The notes: generated by a model from the letters alone, not told the origin. A stretch of 64,000 nt of DNA from Tolypothrix tenuis PCC 7101 (GCF_002368295.1 NZ_AP018248.1:1398477-1462476), one strand, 5' to 3'. Shown: positions 1-9,517, counted from the first letter of the stretch. Numbers and translations are program-made.

Positions 1-277
1 TTAAAACTGAGCCAAAGTCAATGGCAACTGCATCCGTTTCAAAAGACATCTCCTCGACTGCGAAATCTCTCCGGATGACTAAGCCACGTCCACTCATTTT
101 GAAACTATCAATGCTGCCTTGCAACAGTTTGCTGGAGGGATAGCAGCGCACAAAGACTTCTACTGACTCGCTTTGGGTAAACAGGTGGCGAATCGTTTGG
201 CTAGCGACTGTGTTGAGCATTCGCTCTCCCCAGTCTGTGCCTTTAGAATCTGTTAAACCAGTAAGTCCGCCGAACAT
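1..277 (-). CDS. DUF2993 family protein, 3' part missing
   Basis: An ATG at 275-277 opens a reading frame of 92 codons that runs off the left edge of the window without a stop, so the C-terminal part is missing. The visible residues (start MFGGLTG, then NTVASQTIRHLF, VRCYPSSKLLQGSID, SGRGLVIR) match my memory of cyanobacterial DUF2993 proteins, the LmeA-like group thought to bind phospholipid at the cell envelope. There is no signal peptide at this start. The function in cyanobacteria is unknown. The family call is fairly sure; the start is the first ATG of the open frame. Confidence 0.7.
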   Translation of the reverse strand, partial: MFGGLTGLTDSKGTDWGERMLNTVASQTIRHLFTQSESVEVFVRCYPSSKLLQGSIDSFKMSGRGLVIRRDFAVEEMSFETDAVAIDFGSVL

Positions 278-647
278 GAGTTTTGGCTCTCTAGAAGTTC
301 TTTGTACTTTTGTAACAAACTGTGAAGAATACAGCAAGCGATCCCCTGATAAATTGTACTGATGGGCAGGAGTAGAATAACTGATGGTTAGCAGCTAAAT
401 GTATCAGATATTACTAAATTTTCTGCGAAAAGGAGATTTTTATTACACGAGATGGAGTACAGGTGTAATTTTAGCAGTCTGATACATCGTAAATGCTGTA
501 TTAATTAAATTTAACTGACGATGCTGCCAATAAAATAAGTTTTTGTGAATAAATCAAATTAGTTTTTTTAGAGTACTGCTATAAGCAATGGTAATATCCA
601 TAATCTATGGCTGAGTATCTATAGTGAAATCAGCAGGTTATATGCAA
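278..647. other. AT-rich spacer with no gene seen
   Basis: This 370-base stretch lies between the start of the DUF2993 gene and the stop of the acetyltransferase, both on the minus strand. It is AT-rich with stops in all frames. No RNA gene, clear terminator or repeat was recognised. It should hold the promoter of the DUF2993 gene near 280-400. Confidence 0.5.
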
Positions 648-1073
648 CTAAAGTTCTTTTTTTAAAAAATATCGTTGATGTCCTAGGGGAAAGTTGTCCA
701 GAACACCAAACTTTTGGTAGCCAAGGTGTTCATAAAACCCAAGAGATTGAAAACTAAATGTATCGAGGTAGGCGTAATTACAACCACGCTGTTTAGCAAC
801 CTCCTCTGCTTTCAGTATGAGTTGTTTGCCATATCCTTGACCTCGAAGCGTTTCCGCCACCCACAGGTGAGAGATAAACAGCCACCCCCATTGTGTTTTA
901 CCAATTAAACCCCCAAAAATTTCGTTTTTATTGTCTCGAATCAAGACGGCTAGCGGTTGGTATACATCTTTTTCTATTAGGCGATCGCTGTTATATTCAA
1001 CAAGCTTGTTAATAACAGTACGAATATCCTCTGGTATCGGATTCTCCTCGACTATAAATTTTAAGTCTGCCAT
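648..1073 (-). CDS. GNAT family N-acetyltransferase
   Basis: A 141-residue protein of the usual single-domain GNAT length. The acetyl-CoA loop is visible as LRGQGYGKQL (about residues 75-85), preceded by the strand LFISHLWVAE and followed by the helix LKAEEVAKQRGC. The C-terminal strand-helix part SLGFYEHLGYQKFG is the usual GNAT ending. It should move an acetyl group from acetyl-CoA to an amine; the substrate cannot be told. The gene stands alone, divergent from agrE across about 325 bases. The subfamily resembles cytoplasmic acetyltransferases of unknown target. Confidence 0.85.
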   Translation of the reverse strand: MADLKFIVEENPIPEDIRTVINKLVEYNSDRLIEKDVYQPLAVLIRDNKNEIFGGLIGKTQWGWLFISHLWVAETLRGQGYGKQLILKAEEVAKQRGCNYAYLDTFSFQSLGFYEHLGYQKFGVLDNFPLGHQRYFLKKEL

Positions 1074-1398
1074 CTTAATTTCACAAAGCTAAACAACTTT
1101 AAATAAAGTATTTTATCAATTCTGTATAGCATTACTATTCTTTACAAAAAGTAGATATTGCTAATACTGATTTACTAGAACCAAATAGCGCTACAATGAC
1201 ACAACCTTGGGTTTTTTTAACCCAATTATTGATTGCTTTTAACGCAGTGTATCCCTTGGGATAATACAATGGAAGCAAAGTTATGTGCTGTTTTAAACTA
1301 GCAGAATAAAGACGTTTCGTAGCAAATTTGACAAAATGATACAGTGATACTCTGTATCTAATAAGGCTTGTAGCATCTCAACGCTTGTAATATTTTTT
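1074..1398. other. Divergent promoter region between GNAT gene and agrE
   Basis: This 325-base spacer separates two divergently read genes. A small hairpin (TTGGGTT-TTTT-AACCCAA) lies near 1206-1224, and a seven-base inverted repeat lies at 1338-1358, listed separately. No coding potential is seen. Confidence 0.5.
1338..1358. promoter_or_regulatory. Inverted repeat upstream of agrE, possible operator
   Basis: GATACAG and CTGTATC form perfect 7-base arms around a 7-base centre, about 40 bases before the agrE start codon. The size and place would suit a dimeric regulator. It does not fit the NtcA consensus GTA-N8-TAC, so any role in nitrogen control is a guess. Confidence 0.35.
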
Positions 1399-3510
1399 AT
1401 GACTTCCCCGATTCGCTTTTTGATGTGCGCTCCTGACCACTACGATGTGGACTATGTGATTAATCCCTGGATGGAAGGGAACATTCACAAATCATCGCGC
1501 GATCGCGCTGTGGAACAGTGGCAAAAACTCTACCATGTCCTGAAAGACCATGCCATTGTCGATTTAGTACCACCAGAAAAAGGCTGGCCTGATATGGTAT
1601 TTACCGCCAACGCTGGTTTAGTGTTGGGGGATAACGTAGTTCTGAGTCGCTTTTTACACAAAGAACGTCAGGGAGAAGAGCCTTACTTCCAAAAATGGTT
1701 TGAAGCTAACGGTTACACAGTGCATGTATTACCTAAAGACTTGCCCTTTGAAGGCGCAGGAGATGCACTTTTAGACCGGGAAGGACGCTGGTTATGGGCG
1801 GGTTACGGCTTCCGTTCAGAATTAGATTCTCACCCCTACTTAGCGAAGTGGTTGGATATTGAAGTATTATCCCTACGGCTAATTGATGAGCGTTTTTATC
1901 ATTTAGATACCTGCTTCTGTCCCTTAGCCAACGGTTATTTACTTTATTATCCTGGTGCGTTTGATTCCTACTCCAACCGCCTAATTGAAATGCGAGTAGC
2001 AGCAGAAAAGCGCATCGCCATTGAAGAAGCTGACGCGGTGAACTTCGCCTGTAATGCGGTGAATGTCGACAGCATCGTGATCATGAACAAGGCGAGTGAT
2101 GCTTTGAAAGCACGCCTAACAAATGTAGGCTTCCAAATCATTGAAACACCGCTAAAAGAATTTCTCAAAGCTGGTGGTGCGGCGAAATGTCTCACCCTGC
2201 GAGTCACAGAACCAGTGAGAGATGAAGTTCATGCGAATGTTTCTGTAGAAAGTCGGATTATTCGCCTAGAAGGTCACTTGCTGGATTCTGGCTTGATTAA
2301 CCGTGCTTTGGACTTGATTGTCGATACAGGTGGAAGCTTCCAAGTATTGAATTTCAACTTGGGAGAACAGCGCCAAAGTACCTCAGCAGCTGAAGTAAAA
2401 GTTTCAGCACCATCCCATGACGTGATGGAAGAGATTATTTCTCAACTGATTGATTTAGGTGCTGTAGACTTACCTCAAGACGAGCGAGATGCCAAACTAG
2501 AACCTGTGGTGCAAGCTGGTGTCGCACCCGATGATTTCTATGTGAGTACAATTTATCCCACTGAAGTACGGATTCATGGTGAGTGGGTAAAGGTACAAAA
2601 TCAGCGCATGGATGGCGCGATCGCGATTACTCAATCTGCAAGTGGGTATGTTGCCAAGTGTAAAATATTACGCAATTTAGAGGTAGGCGAACAAGTTGTA
2701 GTCGATGTCCAAGGTATCCGTACCATCCGCAAAACCGAATCGCGGGAACAGCGCAATGCTCAAGAATTTAGCTTTATGTCCGCAGGGGTTTCTAGCGAAC
2801 GCCGTGTGGAATTAGTCGTAGAGCAAGTAGCTTGGGAATTACGTAAAATTCGGGATGCTGGCGGTAGAGTAGTGGTCACGGCTGGCCCTGTGGTGATTCA
2901 TACTGGCGGTGGTGAACATCTATCGCGGCTAATTCGGGAAGGTTATGTCCAAGCACTGTTGGGCGGAAATGCGATCGCTGTCCATGATATTGAGCAAAAT
3001 ATCATGGGTACATCTCTCGGCGTTGATATGAAGCGGGGTGTGGCTGTCCGAGGTGGACACCGCCATCACTTGAAAGTTATTAATAGCGTTCGCCGCTATG
3101 GAAGCATTGCCAAAGCTGTAGAGGCGGGTGCAATTAAGAGTGGGGTAATGTATGAATGTGTACAAAATCATGTACCGTTTGTACTCGCTGGTTCAATCAG
3201 GGATGATGGGCCTTTACCTGATACCCAAATGGATTTGATTCAAGCACAGCAAGAATACGCCAAACACCTGGAAGGTGCGGAAATGATTTTGATGTTGTCT
3301 AGTATGCTGCACTCTATTGGTGTAGGCAACATGACACCAGCAGGCGTGAAAATGGTCTGTGTGGATATTAATCCAGCTGTGGTCACCAAGTTAAGCGATC
3401 GCGGTTCTATAGAATCTGTGGGTGTAGTGACAGATGTAGGATTATTCCTCAGCCTCTTAACTCAGCAGCTTGATAAGTTGACAAGTCCTTATCGAGCAGT
3501 GGTAGGTTAA
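1399..3510 (+). CDS. agrE: Arginine dihydrolase / ornithine cyclodeaminase AgrE (ArgZ)
   Basis: A 703-residue bifunctional enzyme. The N-terminal part (about 1-280) has the amidinotransferase fold and should turn arginine into ornithine, CO2 and ammonia. Asn71 in FTANAGL and Cys264 in AAKCLTLR fall at the catalytic positions reported for ArgZ/AgrE. The C-terminal part (about 285-700) is the LOR/SDH-type domain with a Rossmann nucleotide site, which in Anabaena AgrE converts ornithine to proline. The pathway mobilises arginine released from cyanophycin. The start ATG follows a T-run with no strong ribosome site. A DUF2085 gene follows after 32 bases, so the two are likely co-transcribed. Full length for the family. 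Confidence 0.95.
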   Translation: MTSPIRFLMCAPDHYDVDYVINPWMEGNIHKSSRDRAVEQWQKLYHVLKDHAIVDLVPPEKGWPDMVFTANAGLVLGDNVVLSRFLHKERQGEEPYFQKWFEANGYTVHVLPKDLPFEGAGDALLDREGRWLWAGYGFRSELDSHPYLAKWLDIEVLSLRLIDERFYHLDTCFCPLANGYLLYYPGAFDSYSNRLIEMRVAAEKRIAIEEADAVNFACNAVNVDSIVIMNKASDALKARLTNVGFQIIETPLKEFLKAGGAAKCLTLRVTEPVRDEVHANVSVESRIIRLEGHLLDSGLINRALDLIVDTGGSFQVLNFNLGEQRQSTSAAEVKVSAPSHDVMEEIISQLIDLGAVDLPQDERDAKLEPVVQAGVAPDDFYVSTIYPTEVRIHGEWVKVQNQRMDGAIAITQSASGYVAKCKILRNLEVGEQVVVDVQGIRTIRKTESREQRNAQEFSFMSAGVSSERRVELVVEQVAWELRKIRDAGGRVVVTAGPVVIHTGGGEHLSRLIREGYVQALLGGNAIAVHDIEQNIMGTSLGVDMKRGVAVRGGHRHHLKVINSVRRYGSIAKAVEAGAIKSGVMYECVQNHVPFVLAGSIRDDGPLPDTQMDLIQAQQEYAKHLEGAEMILMLSSMLHSIGVGNMTPAGVKMVCVDINPAVVTKLSDRGSIESVGVVTDVGLFLSLLTQQLDKLTSPYRAVVG

Positions 3511-3542
3511 GAAAAACCTCACAAAAATTTAGAAAGGGAATA

Positions 3543-4052
3543 ATGAGAGTAGCTTTCAACAGAGAGTTGCAAATTAATTGGATCAGTGCAATCGCTGATT
3601 TTATGCTAGCGGGTATGGTAATCGGCCCGCTAGCAGCTCCCTTTCTTGCTGCCTCTGGGATATTTTTATTACCAGAAATTGCCAATATTATTTATTTCAT
3701 GGGCGATCATGTTTGCCCGCAACCGGATATGGGGTTAGATTTAGCACCACCTTATATCATGGCTGTATGTATGCGTTGTTATGGCACCGTCACAGGTTTA
3801 TTCATAACGCGCTTATTGTATGGTGTAACTGGTGGTAAAGGTTTTTACTGGTTAAGTCAGTATGGTTGGAGTGGTGTAGCCATAGCTAGCGTGTTGATGA
3901 TGGCTTATCCCTTGGAATTAGCAGCACAAGTTCTTGACTTGTGGAATTTTAATAATTATGTTGTCACGCCCTTTGGATTAATTACAGGTTTGGCGTGGGG
4001 GTTATTTACTATGCCAATTTTACATGGGCAGCTTTCATCTGATGAAAACTGA
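3543..4052 (+). CDS. DUF2085 family membrane protein
   Basis: A 169-residue membrane protein with hydrophobic stretches near residues 20-50, 75-95, 105-125 and 135-155. The pattern GDHVCPQPDMG followed by PPYIMAVCMRCYGTVTG is typical of DUF2085, where a conserved His/Cys set and a CxRCxG motif face each other; metal binding is possible but unproven. A ribosome site AGAAAGGGA lies just before the ATG. It starts 32 bases after agrE, so it may be read with it. Its biochemical role is unknown. Confidence 0.8.
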   Translation: MRVAFNRELQINWISAIADFMLAGMVIGPLAAPFLAASGIFLLPEIANIIYFMGDHVCPQPDMGLDLAPPYIMAVCMRCYGTVTGLFITRLLYGVTGGKGFYWLSQYGWSGVAIASVLMMAYPLELAAQVLDLWNFNNYVVTPFGLITGLAWGLFTMPILHGQLSSDEN

Positions 4053-4835
4053 CTCTATTTTTGATCAATTGTTTCAAAACGTCCCCAGCATATTTTCTTG
4101 AAGTTATAAGCGAACCTGCGACAGTTTGCAATGAGTACACATTTACCTCTGTAGAAATTAAACAGCCCTGACGATGGATTGTGCAACTTAAAAGCAGAAT
4201 AGCTTACCATAAATAAATTTTGCGTGAAATCGGCGTAGGCGCAGGTAGGGGTCGAGGTGTGCATTACTCACCCCTCCCATCCGAAACCATGCTTGCACCT
4301 TTGGGTGCACACGGCTACTGAATGTGGGATCTATTTGTCCTGTTCAGACTCCTACCCTTATGACAGGCCAAAAAACTTCTTACTAACCGTAAATAGGATA
4401 GTAAAATCAAGCCTAAATAATCACACCTAATCGTTACTTATATAAAAAAATACAATATCCAGGTGATCGCCAACTTGTGAGAATGTCTAAATTTGCACTC
4501 ATGAACCGAATATTTAACCTTTGATTCGTCTTACACTTACTCATCATTTTGAGATTCATGTTTCTGATTACAAGATAACAGCATAATCACTTACGTAATT
4601 TTAATAGCATAATCATTAGTTAATTATAGATAAAATCAAGTTTTTATACGCTTAATAAAGCTTTTATTCTTATTAGTATTCGCATAAATATGTTATGAAA
4701 TATACTCGATTGCTATTTTTATTTACGTATAGCAGTGCTAGGTTAATGAATGTAGGAGAAAAACAGTCGCAGACAATAACATAGCTGAATTTTCTTTCTA
4801 CATGACTAGACTTTTATTTAGCCCCTTGTATTGAT
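4053..4835. other. Long spacer holding a group II intron relic
   Basis: This 783-base stretch between the DUF2085 and PEP-CTERM genes has no convincing gene. Its left third contains the 3' end of a group II intron on the minus strand, listed separately. The remainder (about 4400-4800) is AT-rich and should include the promoter of the PEP-CTERM gene. Short frames such as 4055-4264 overlap the intron relic and look like chance. Confidence 0.55.
4245..4316 (-). mobile_element. Group II intron relic, domains V and VI
   Basis: Read on the minus strand, 4316 to 4283 is a 34-base domain V. It starts with the catalytic AGC triad (AGCCGTG), has a lower stem to CATGGTT, a two-base AG bulge, an upper stem TGCACC/GGTGCA and a CAAA tetraloop. 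The next bases to about 4245 can fold as domain VI, with an unpaired A in CTCGACCC as the likely branch point and CTAC as the 3' end. No maturase/reverse transcriptase frame or 5' domains were recognised nearby, so this is probably the 3' stub of a decayed intron. Confidence 0.65.
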
Positions 4836-5516
4836 ATGAAATTTATTCCTGCTGGTCTTCAGAAGCTATCAATTGCTAGTGTTGTTTTTTGTTCAGTTTT
4901 GAGTGTTAGCCAAGTTAAGCCTGCTAGCGCTAGCAATCTGGTGGTTAATGGTAGCTTTGAACAAACCTTACTGACTGGTGGTACAGACATCAACGACGGT
5001 GGTTGGAAAACATACGACGAGATTTTAGGTTGGAAGGCTACTCCAGGTGGCAAAATTGAAATTCAAAGGGGAGCAGCAGGAACAGCTCAAGATGGGAAAC
5101 AACTGACAGAATTGGATAGCCATAGCTATACAAATAAGGACAAAATTGGCATTTTTCAGGATATTGCTACCGAAATAGGTAGTAAATATCGCCTATCATT
5201 TTTCTATTCACCACGCCCTAATACAGAAGCAACGGAAAATAACTTTACTGTTCTGTTTGGTAACGTACTCAACCAGACTATTTCCGGTGGTAAAGGAGGT
5301 ACGCAAACAAAATGGTTGGAGTATACTGCTGATATTGTTGCCAATAGTAATTTGTCTCGCTTACAATTTGACTATGATGTCAAGAATGATTCTCTCGATA
5401 CCTACGGTTCTTACATCGATAATGTTCGCTTAGAAAAAATTCCAGAACCGGGGACACTATTAGGCATTGCACTGGTTGGTTTAGCTTTAGCCTACAACAG
5501 AAAGTTTGCTGCTTAG
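4836..5516 (+). CDS. PEP-CTERM sorting domain protein
   Basis: A 226-residue exported protein. A signal peptide covers about 1-32 (KLSIASVVFCSVLSVSQVKPASA). The body starts NLVVNGSFEQ and ends its fold in YGSYIDNVRLEKI, a beta-sandwich pattern shared by DUF642/CBM-like exported proteins. The C-terminus is a sorting signal: IPEPGTLLGIALVGLALAYNRKF, that is PEP, a membrane helix and a basic tail, recognised by exosortase. It should therefore be placed on the cell surface or in exopolysaccharide. The gene is isolated. The ligand is unknown. Confidence 0.85.
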   Translation: MKFIPAGLQKLSIASVVFCSVLSVSQVKPASASNLVVNGSFEQTLLTGGTDINDGGWKTYDEILGWKATPGGKIEIQRGAAGTAQDGKQLTELDSHSYTNKDKIGIFQDIATEIGSKYRLSFFYSPRPNTEATENNFTVLFGNVLNQTISGGKGGTQTKWLEYTADIVANSNLSRLQFDYDVKNDSLDTYGSYIDNVRLEKIPEPGTLLGIALVGLALAYNRKFAA

Positions 5517-6054
5517 TCCTGTTTAAGCACTCTCGCTAGATAAAGATTTAAAACCCTAATTTTCCAGGCTTTGATTAATTGTACGTGAGTATCCCAGGAA
5601 GGCGCATCTGCGGGAAGGGCGAAAGAAACAAAGGTAAGGCAAGGGGATGAAGAAGTTGTAATCTAGGGAGCAAGGCAATTCTTGGGCAGTAAAAACCGCA
5701 AGCACAGTGGTGCGAATTCACCCGTCGTGAGTCTGGTTTTGGTTTAAGCGAATTTGGGATAAGATATGACCTCTGTGGTAAGCCTCTCTCCTGGTAGGAG
5801 AGAGGCTTAAAGATTTTTTTGAATAAAGTTAGAACTTACAAAGTCATAACTACGAACCTAAAATAACCCTATTTAATAACTTTCGGTAGATAAAAAGCTA
5901 AAACTCTGCAATGATCAGAGTCTTATCAATTTAGGCAGAGGTTGGTTTGAGAAACGAAACCCAACACCCAAAGACTTTGGTATTGTTGAGTTTTCATACA
6001 GTAAGCGCAACATTGATCTTAAATATCAGCGCTCTCTTCCCTAATTACCAAAGT
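5517..6054. other. Spacer with a terminator
   Basis: This 538-base spacer lies between convergent genes. Apart from the strong terminator hairpin at 5780-5820, I see no gene. Bases 5590-5760 are richer in G and A than the surroundings and could be an old coding tail, but I could not match it to any family. Confidence 0.45.
5780..5820 (+). terminator. Rho-independent terminator
   Basis: AAGCCTCTCTCC (5780-5791) pairs perfectly with GGAGAGAGGCTT (5797-5808) around a five-base loop, followed by AAAGATTTTTTT. This is a strong plus-strand terminator. It lies about 260 bases after the PEP-CTERM stop, so it ends either a long 3' untranslated region or an unrecognised small transcript. Confidence 0.8.
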
Positions 6055-7809
6055 CTACTGCGCTTTCTTAAACCACTCCACAATCCCATCCGCTAGCACT
6101 TTCGCCATTTTCTTCTGTTGTTCTGGGTTCACTACCTGCTCAAATTCCTCAGGATTACTCATAAACCCTAACTCCAGCAACACAGATGGCGCAGCAGTAG
6201 GGCGTGTCAGCGCTAGGTTATCCCAAAACACACCATAGGAAGGTTTGCCAAGATTTTTGACTACATAGTTATGCAAAAATAATGCTAAACTATGCGATTG
6301 GGTGTTATACCAAAACGCTGCGAATCCCTTAGTTTTTTCGGCATCACCATCATCGGGTAGCGAGTTGTGATGAATCGAAAGTGCGATCGCAGGTTCTTCT
6401 TTACTGATAATTGCCTGCCGTTCTCCTAAAGATACATCGCGATCGTCCTCTCTGGTTAGTACTACAGTTGCTCCACGCTTCACCAATTCGTCGCGCAGCA
6501 GCTTTGATACTACCAAATTGACATCTTTTTCTAAATAGCCAGTTGGGCCACTGGCACCTGATTCTTTACCCCCATGTCCGGGATCTAGTAAAATCCTGAT
6601 ACCGGATAAGGGTTTGCGTGTTTTGCCTTTAATTATAGGCGGATGACGCAAAGTCAAAATCAAGCTTGTACCTTCATATCTCAGATGATATCCCCACTGT
6701 TGAGATTTTTTGAGATTAAAGGTGTATTGCGCCTGTCCGGGAGCCGCCTGTCGCCAATCTAGGCGAGAAATTAGGGGATTTTCATCCGTGCGAACAATAT
6801 CCGTTTGGGCGGTTGTATTGTAAAGAGTGAGAGCAAAAGAGCGCTCGCTTTGTTGTACACTCACAGGAACGGGAACTTCTAGCGGAAACACAATCTCTGT
6901 GGCGCTGGGAAGTCTTCGATAACCTACACTCCGAATAATAGTGTGTGGTGAAATAGCACCTGGTAAAACTTGGGTTTCTTTAGCATTAATCCAAGCACCA
7001 TAATCTAGACGTAACCATTCACCTTCCTTCCCTGTGACTGCGGCTTGTGTTCCTTTTGGTAGTGGTGTGAGTCTAGAATAGTCAGTACTAGGGCCAGTGC
7101 GAGCTACGCCTGAGTCTGCTGTTACTTGAATCACTGGCAATTGTGTGGGTGCAAGAATTTGAATTTTGCCAGTACCCAACTGAGTTATGGTTTTACCATC
7201 CAATGCCAGCTGAAACTCAGGTGTTCCCAAATCAGCTGCGGCTGCCATTGTGGTGCAGCCTTGGTAGTTTCCTACGGTAGACTTATTAGCAGGTTGATTT
7301 CGCCCTGTTAAGGCAGCCAAATTACTTGGGAGCTGTGCCTTAATAGGTTGGGGTGCAAGGGCAATAGTTTGATTAGCCAATTTGACAGTAACACTGGCGT
7401 TTGAAGGTGCGATCGCACTAAAACAAATCAATTCTCCTGGTAGTTTGGCAATGTCGGCTGCTGGAGTGAGAGAATCTTTGGCAAAGGCTAAACCTTGTGG
7501 TAGAACAGGCTGAGTACTCAGCCTTGTCACCTTAATCTGACGTTCTTGATTTTGGTGACGTACAGTAAACAGGTTATCTCCCAATTGTAAGGGGACACTG
7601 GGAGCAAAATGCCCTGCTTTGCTGCGGGTAACGGCCTTACCATTAATCAAAACCTGACCATTTGATGGTGCGGTACCCAGAAAAAATATTTTTTCTGCAC
7701 TGGTTTGGTAGTTTGTCTGAGGAAAAACTACTAAGAGAGACGAGTTTGCCAACGCGATTGAGGAGGTGACGAGAAAGCTAAATATTACTAGTAGTACAAG
7801 TTTTTTCAC
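6055..7809 (-). CDS. amiC: N-acetylmuramoyl-L-alanine amidase (AmiC type)
   Basis: Cuts the bond between N-acetylmuramate and L-alanine in peptidoglycan. I chose the GTG at 7809 because it gives a clean signal peptide (KKLVLLVIFSFLVTSSIALA), making 584 residues; an ATG at 7851 would add 14 poor residues. After the signal come a beta-rich N-terminal region, an SH3b-like segment (about 225-280, GPSTDYSRLTPLPKG), an AMIN-like beta region (about 285-395) and a C-terminal Amidase_3 domain. Zinc ligands are visible in LLDPGHGGKESG, the following LEKDVNL and LSIHHNSLPD, with the catalytic Glu in LLELGFMSN. It is divergent from pyrG. In filamentous relatives such amidases open septal nanopores. Confidence 0.9.
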   Translation of the reverse strand: MKKLVLLVIFSFLVTSSIALANSSLLVVFPQTNYQTSAEKIFFLGTAPSNGQVLINGKAVTRSKAGHFAPSVPLQLGDNLFTVRHQNQERQIKVTRLSTQPVLPQGLAFAKDSLTPAADIAKLPGELICFSAIAPSNASVTVKLANQTIALAPQPIKAQLPSNLAALTGRNQPANKSTVGNYQGCTTMAAAADLGTPEFQLALDGKTITQLGTGKIQILAPTQLPVIQVTADSGVARTGPSTDYSRLTPLPKGTQAAVTGKEGEWLRLDYGAWINAKETQVLPGAISPHTIIRSVGYRRLPSATEIVFPLEVPVPVSVQQSERSFALTLYNTTAQTDIVRTDENPLISRLDWRQAAPGQAQYTFNLKKSQQWGYHLRYEGTSLILTLRHPPIIKGKTRKPLSGIRILLDPGHGGKESGASGPTGYLEKDVNLVVSKLLRDELVKRGATVVLTREDDRDVSLGERQAIISKEEPAIALSIHHNSLPDDGDAEKTKGFAAFWYNTQSHSLALFLHNYVVKNLGKPSYGVFWDNLALTRPTAAPSVLLELGFMSNPEEFEQVVNPEQQKKMAKVLADGIVEWFKKAQ

Positions 7810-7894
7810 AGCGAGAACACAGAAGATTTCACAATAGTGACTGTGGCACAATGACGGGATGTATTTTTAGAAGTGGCTCGAAATTCAAATTACT

Positions 7895-9517
7895 ATGACT
7901 AAGTTTATCTTTGTAACTGGGGGCGTAGTTTCCAGTATCGGCAAAGGCATTGTAGCAGCAAGTCTGGGGCGTTTGCTCAAATCGCGCAATTATTCTGTAT
8001 CGATTCTTAAACTTGACCCCTATCTGAATGTCGATCCAGGTACCATGAGTCCCTTTCAGCATGGGGAAGTTTTTGTTACTCAAGATGGTGCAGAAACTGA
8101 TTTAGATTTAGGCCATTATGAACGCTTCACTGATACCTCAATGTCACGGCTGAACAGCGTTACTACTGGCTCAATTTACCAATCAGTCATCAATAGAGAG
8201 CGTCGCGGCGACTATAATGGCGGCACTGTACAGGTGATACCCCACATCACTAATGAAATTAAAGACCGGATTTTAAAAGTTGCCAAAAATACAAATCCAG
8301 ATGTAGTAATTACAGAAATTGGCGGTACGGTAGGAGATATTGAATCACTACCGTTTTTAGAAGCAATTCGCCAGTTTCGTAAGGAAGTAGGACGGCAGAA
8401 TGTGCTGTATATGCACGTTACTCTGTTACCTTGGATCGCCTCAGCTGGGGAAATGAAAACTAAGCCGACACAGCACTCGGTGAAAGAACTCAGATCTATT
8501 GGCATTCAACCGGATATTTTAGTTTGCCGTTGCGATCGCCCCTTACCTGTAGGATTAAAACAAAAATTATCCGAATTTTGTGATGTTGCTGAGGAATGTG
8601 TCATTACTTCCCAAGATGCCAAGAGTATCTATGAAGTACCCTTGATGCTAGAACGGGAAGGCATGGCAGAGCAAGTGTTAGATTTGCTACAGATGGAAAA
8701 ACGGGAACCAAATCTCGTACAGTGGCAAAATATAGTACAACATTTGCATAGCCCCAAATACGACATAGAGATTGCTATTGTCGGTAAATATGTACGATTA
8801 GGTGATGCATATATCTCAGTAGTAGAAGCATTACAACACGCGGCTATTTCTACTTATGGGCGACTGCGTCTGCGTTGGGTAAACTCAGAAACCTTAGAAA
8901 CCGAATCAGCCGAAAAGCATCTTGAAGGTGTGGATGGTGTACTTGTACCTGGAGGTTTTGGTATTCGGGGAGTAGATGGAAAAATTGCCGCCATTAAATA
9001 TGCCCGCGATCGCCAAGTGCCCTTCTTGGGTTTATGCTTGGGAATGCAATGTGCCGTGATTGAATGGGCGAGAAACGTTGAGGGCTTAAAAGATGCCAAC
9101 AGTGCCGAGTTTAATCCCTATACTAGCGCCCCAGTCATTAACCTCTTGCCAGAACAACAAGATGTAGTTGATTTAGGTGGAACAATGCGCTTGGGTGTTT
9201 ACCCCTGTCATGTTCTCCCCAATACTCTAGCTTCTAAACTCTACCAAGAAGATGTAATTTATGAACGCCATCGCCATCGGTATGAGTTCAACAATGCTTA
9301 CCGCAACCTGTTATTAGAGTCCGGTTACCTGATTAGTGGTACTTCTCCCGATGGACGCTTAGTGGAAATTGTGGAATTACCCAAGCATCCATTCTTTCTG
9401 GCTTGCCAATTTCATCCAGAATTTCAATCGCGTCCTAATAATCCCCATCCTTTATTCCACGGATTCATGCAAGCTGCGATCGCTCATTCTCTTCCTCCAC
9501 TCGTACAACAACACTAG
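7895..9517 (+). CDS. pyrG: CTP synthase
   Basis: A 540-residue enzyme making CTP from UTP, ATP and glutamine. The N-terminal amidoligase domain begins KFIFVTGGVVSSIGKGI (ATP loop), with a magnesium and UTP region around DPYLNVDPGTMSP. The C-terminal class I glutaminase (about 290-540) has the oxyanion strand VPGGFG, the nucleophile Cys in FLGLCLGMQ and the His-Glu pair in FHPEFQSRP. The length is normal. It is divergent from the amidase gene with only about 85 bases between starts. A heptamer and a 48-base repeat lie just after the stop. Confidence 0.97.
   Translation: MTKFIFVTGGVVSSIGKGIVAASLGRLLKSRNYSVSILKLDPYLNVDPGTMSPFQHGEVFVTQDGAETDLDLGHYERFTDTSMSRLNSVTTGSIYQSVINRERRGDYNGGTVQVIPHITNEIKDRILKVAKNTNPDVVITEIGGTVGDIESLPFLEAIRQFRKEVGRQNVLYMHVTLLPWIASAGEMKTKPTQHSVKELRSIGIQPDILVCRCDRPLPVGLKQKLSEFCDVAEECVITSQDAKSIYEVPLMLEREGMAEQVLDLLQMEKREPNLVQWQNIVQHLHSPKYDIEIAIVGKYVRLGDAYISVVEALQHAAISTYGRLRLRWVNSETLETESAEKHLEGVDGVLVPGGFGIRGVDGKIAAIKYARDRQVPFLGLCLGMQCAVIEWARNVEGLKDANSAEFNPYTSAPVINLLPEQQDVVDLGGTMRLGVYPCHVLPNTLASKLYQEDVIYERHRHRYEFNNAYRNLLLESGYLISGTSPDGRLVEIVELPKHPFFLACQFHPEFQSRPNNPHPLFHGFMQAAIAHSLPPLVQQH

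Noticed and set aside
1205..1224. Hairpin TTGGGTT-AACCCAA as a terminator
   Set aside because: It lies between divergent gene starts, where a terminator is not expected, and is too short to be convincing.
4055..4264. Minus-strand frame after the DUF2085 gene
   Set aside because: It overlaps the 3' end of the group II intron relic and has no ribosome site or protein-like pattern.
5590..5760. GA-rich stretch that might be a transposase tail
   Set aside because: Short frames give nothing I can match to TnpB or any other family, and stops interrupt them.
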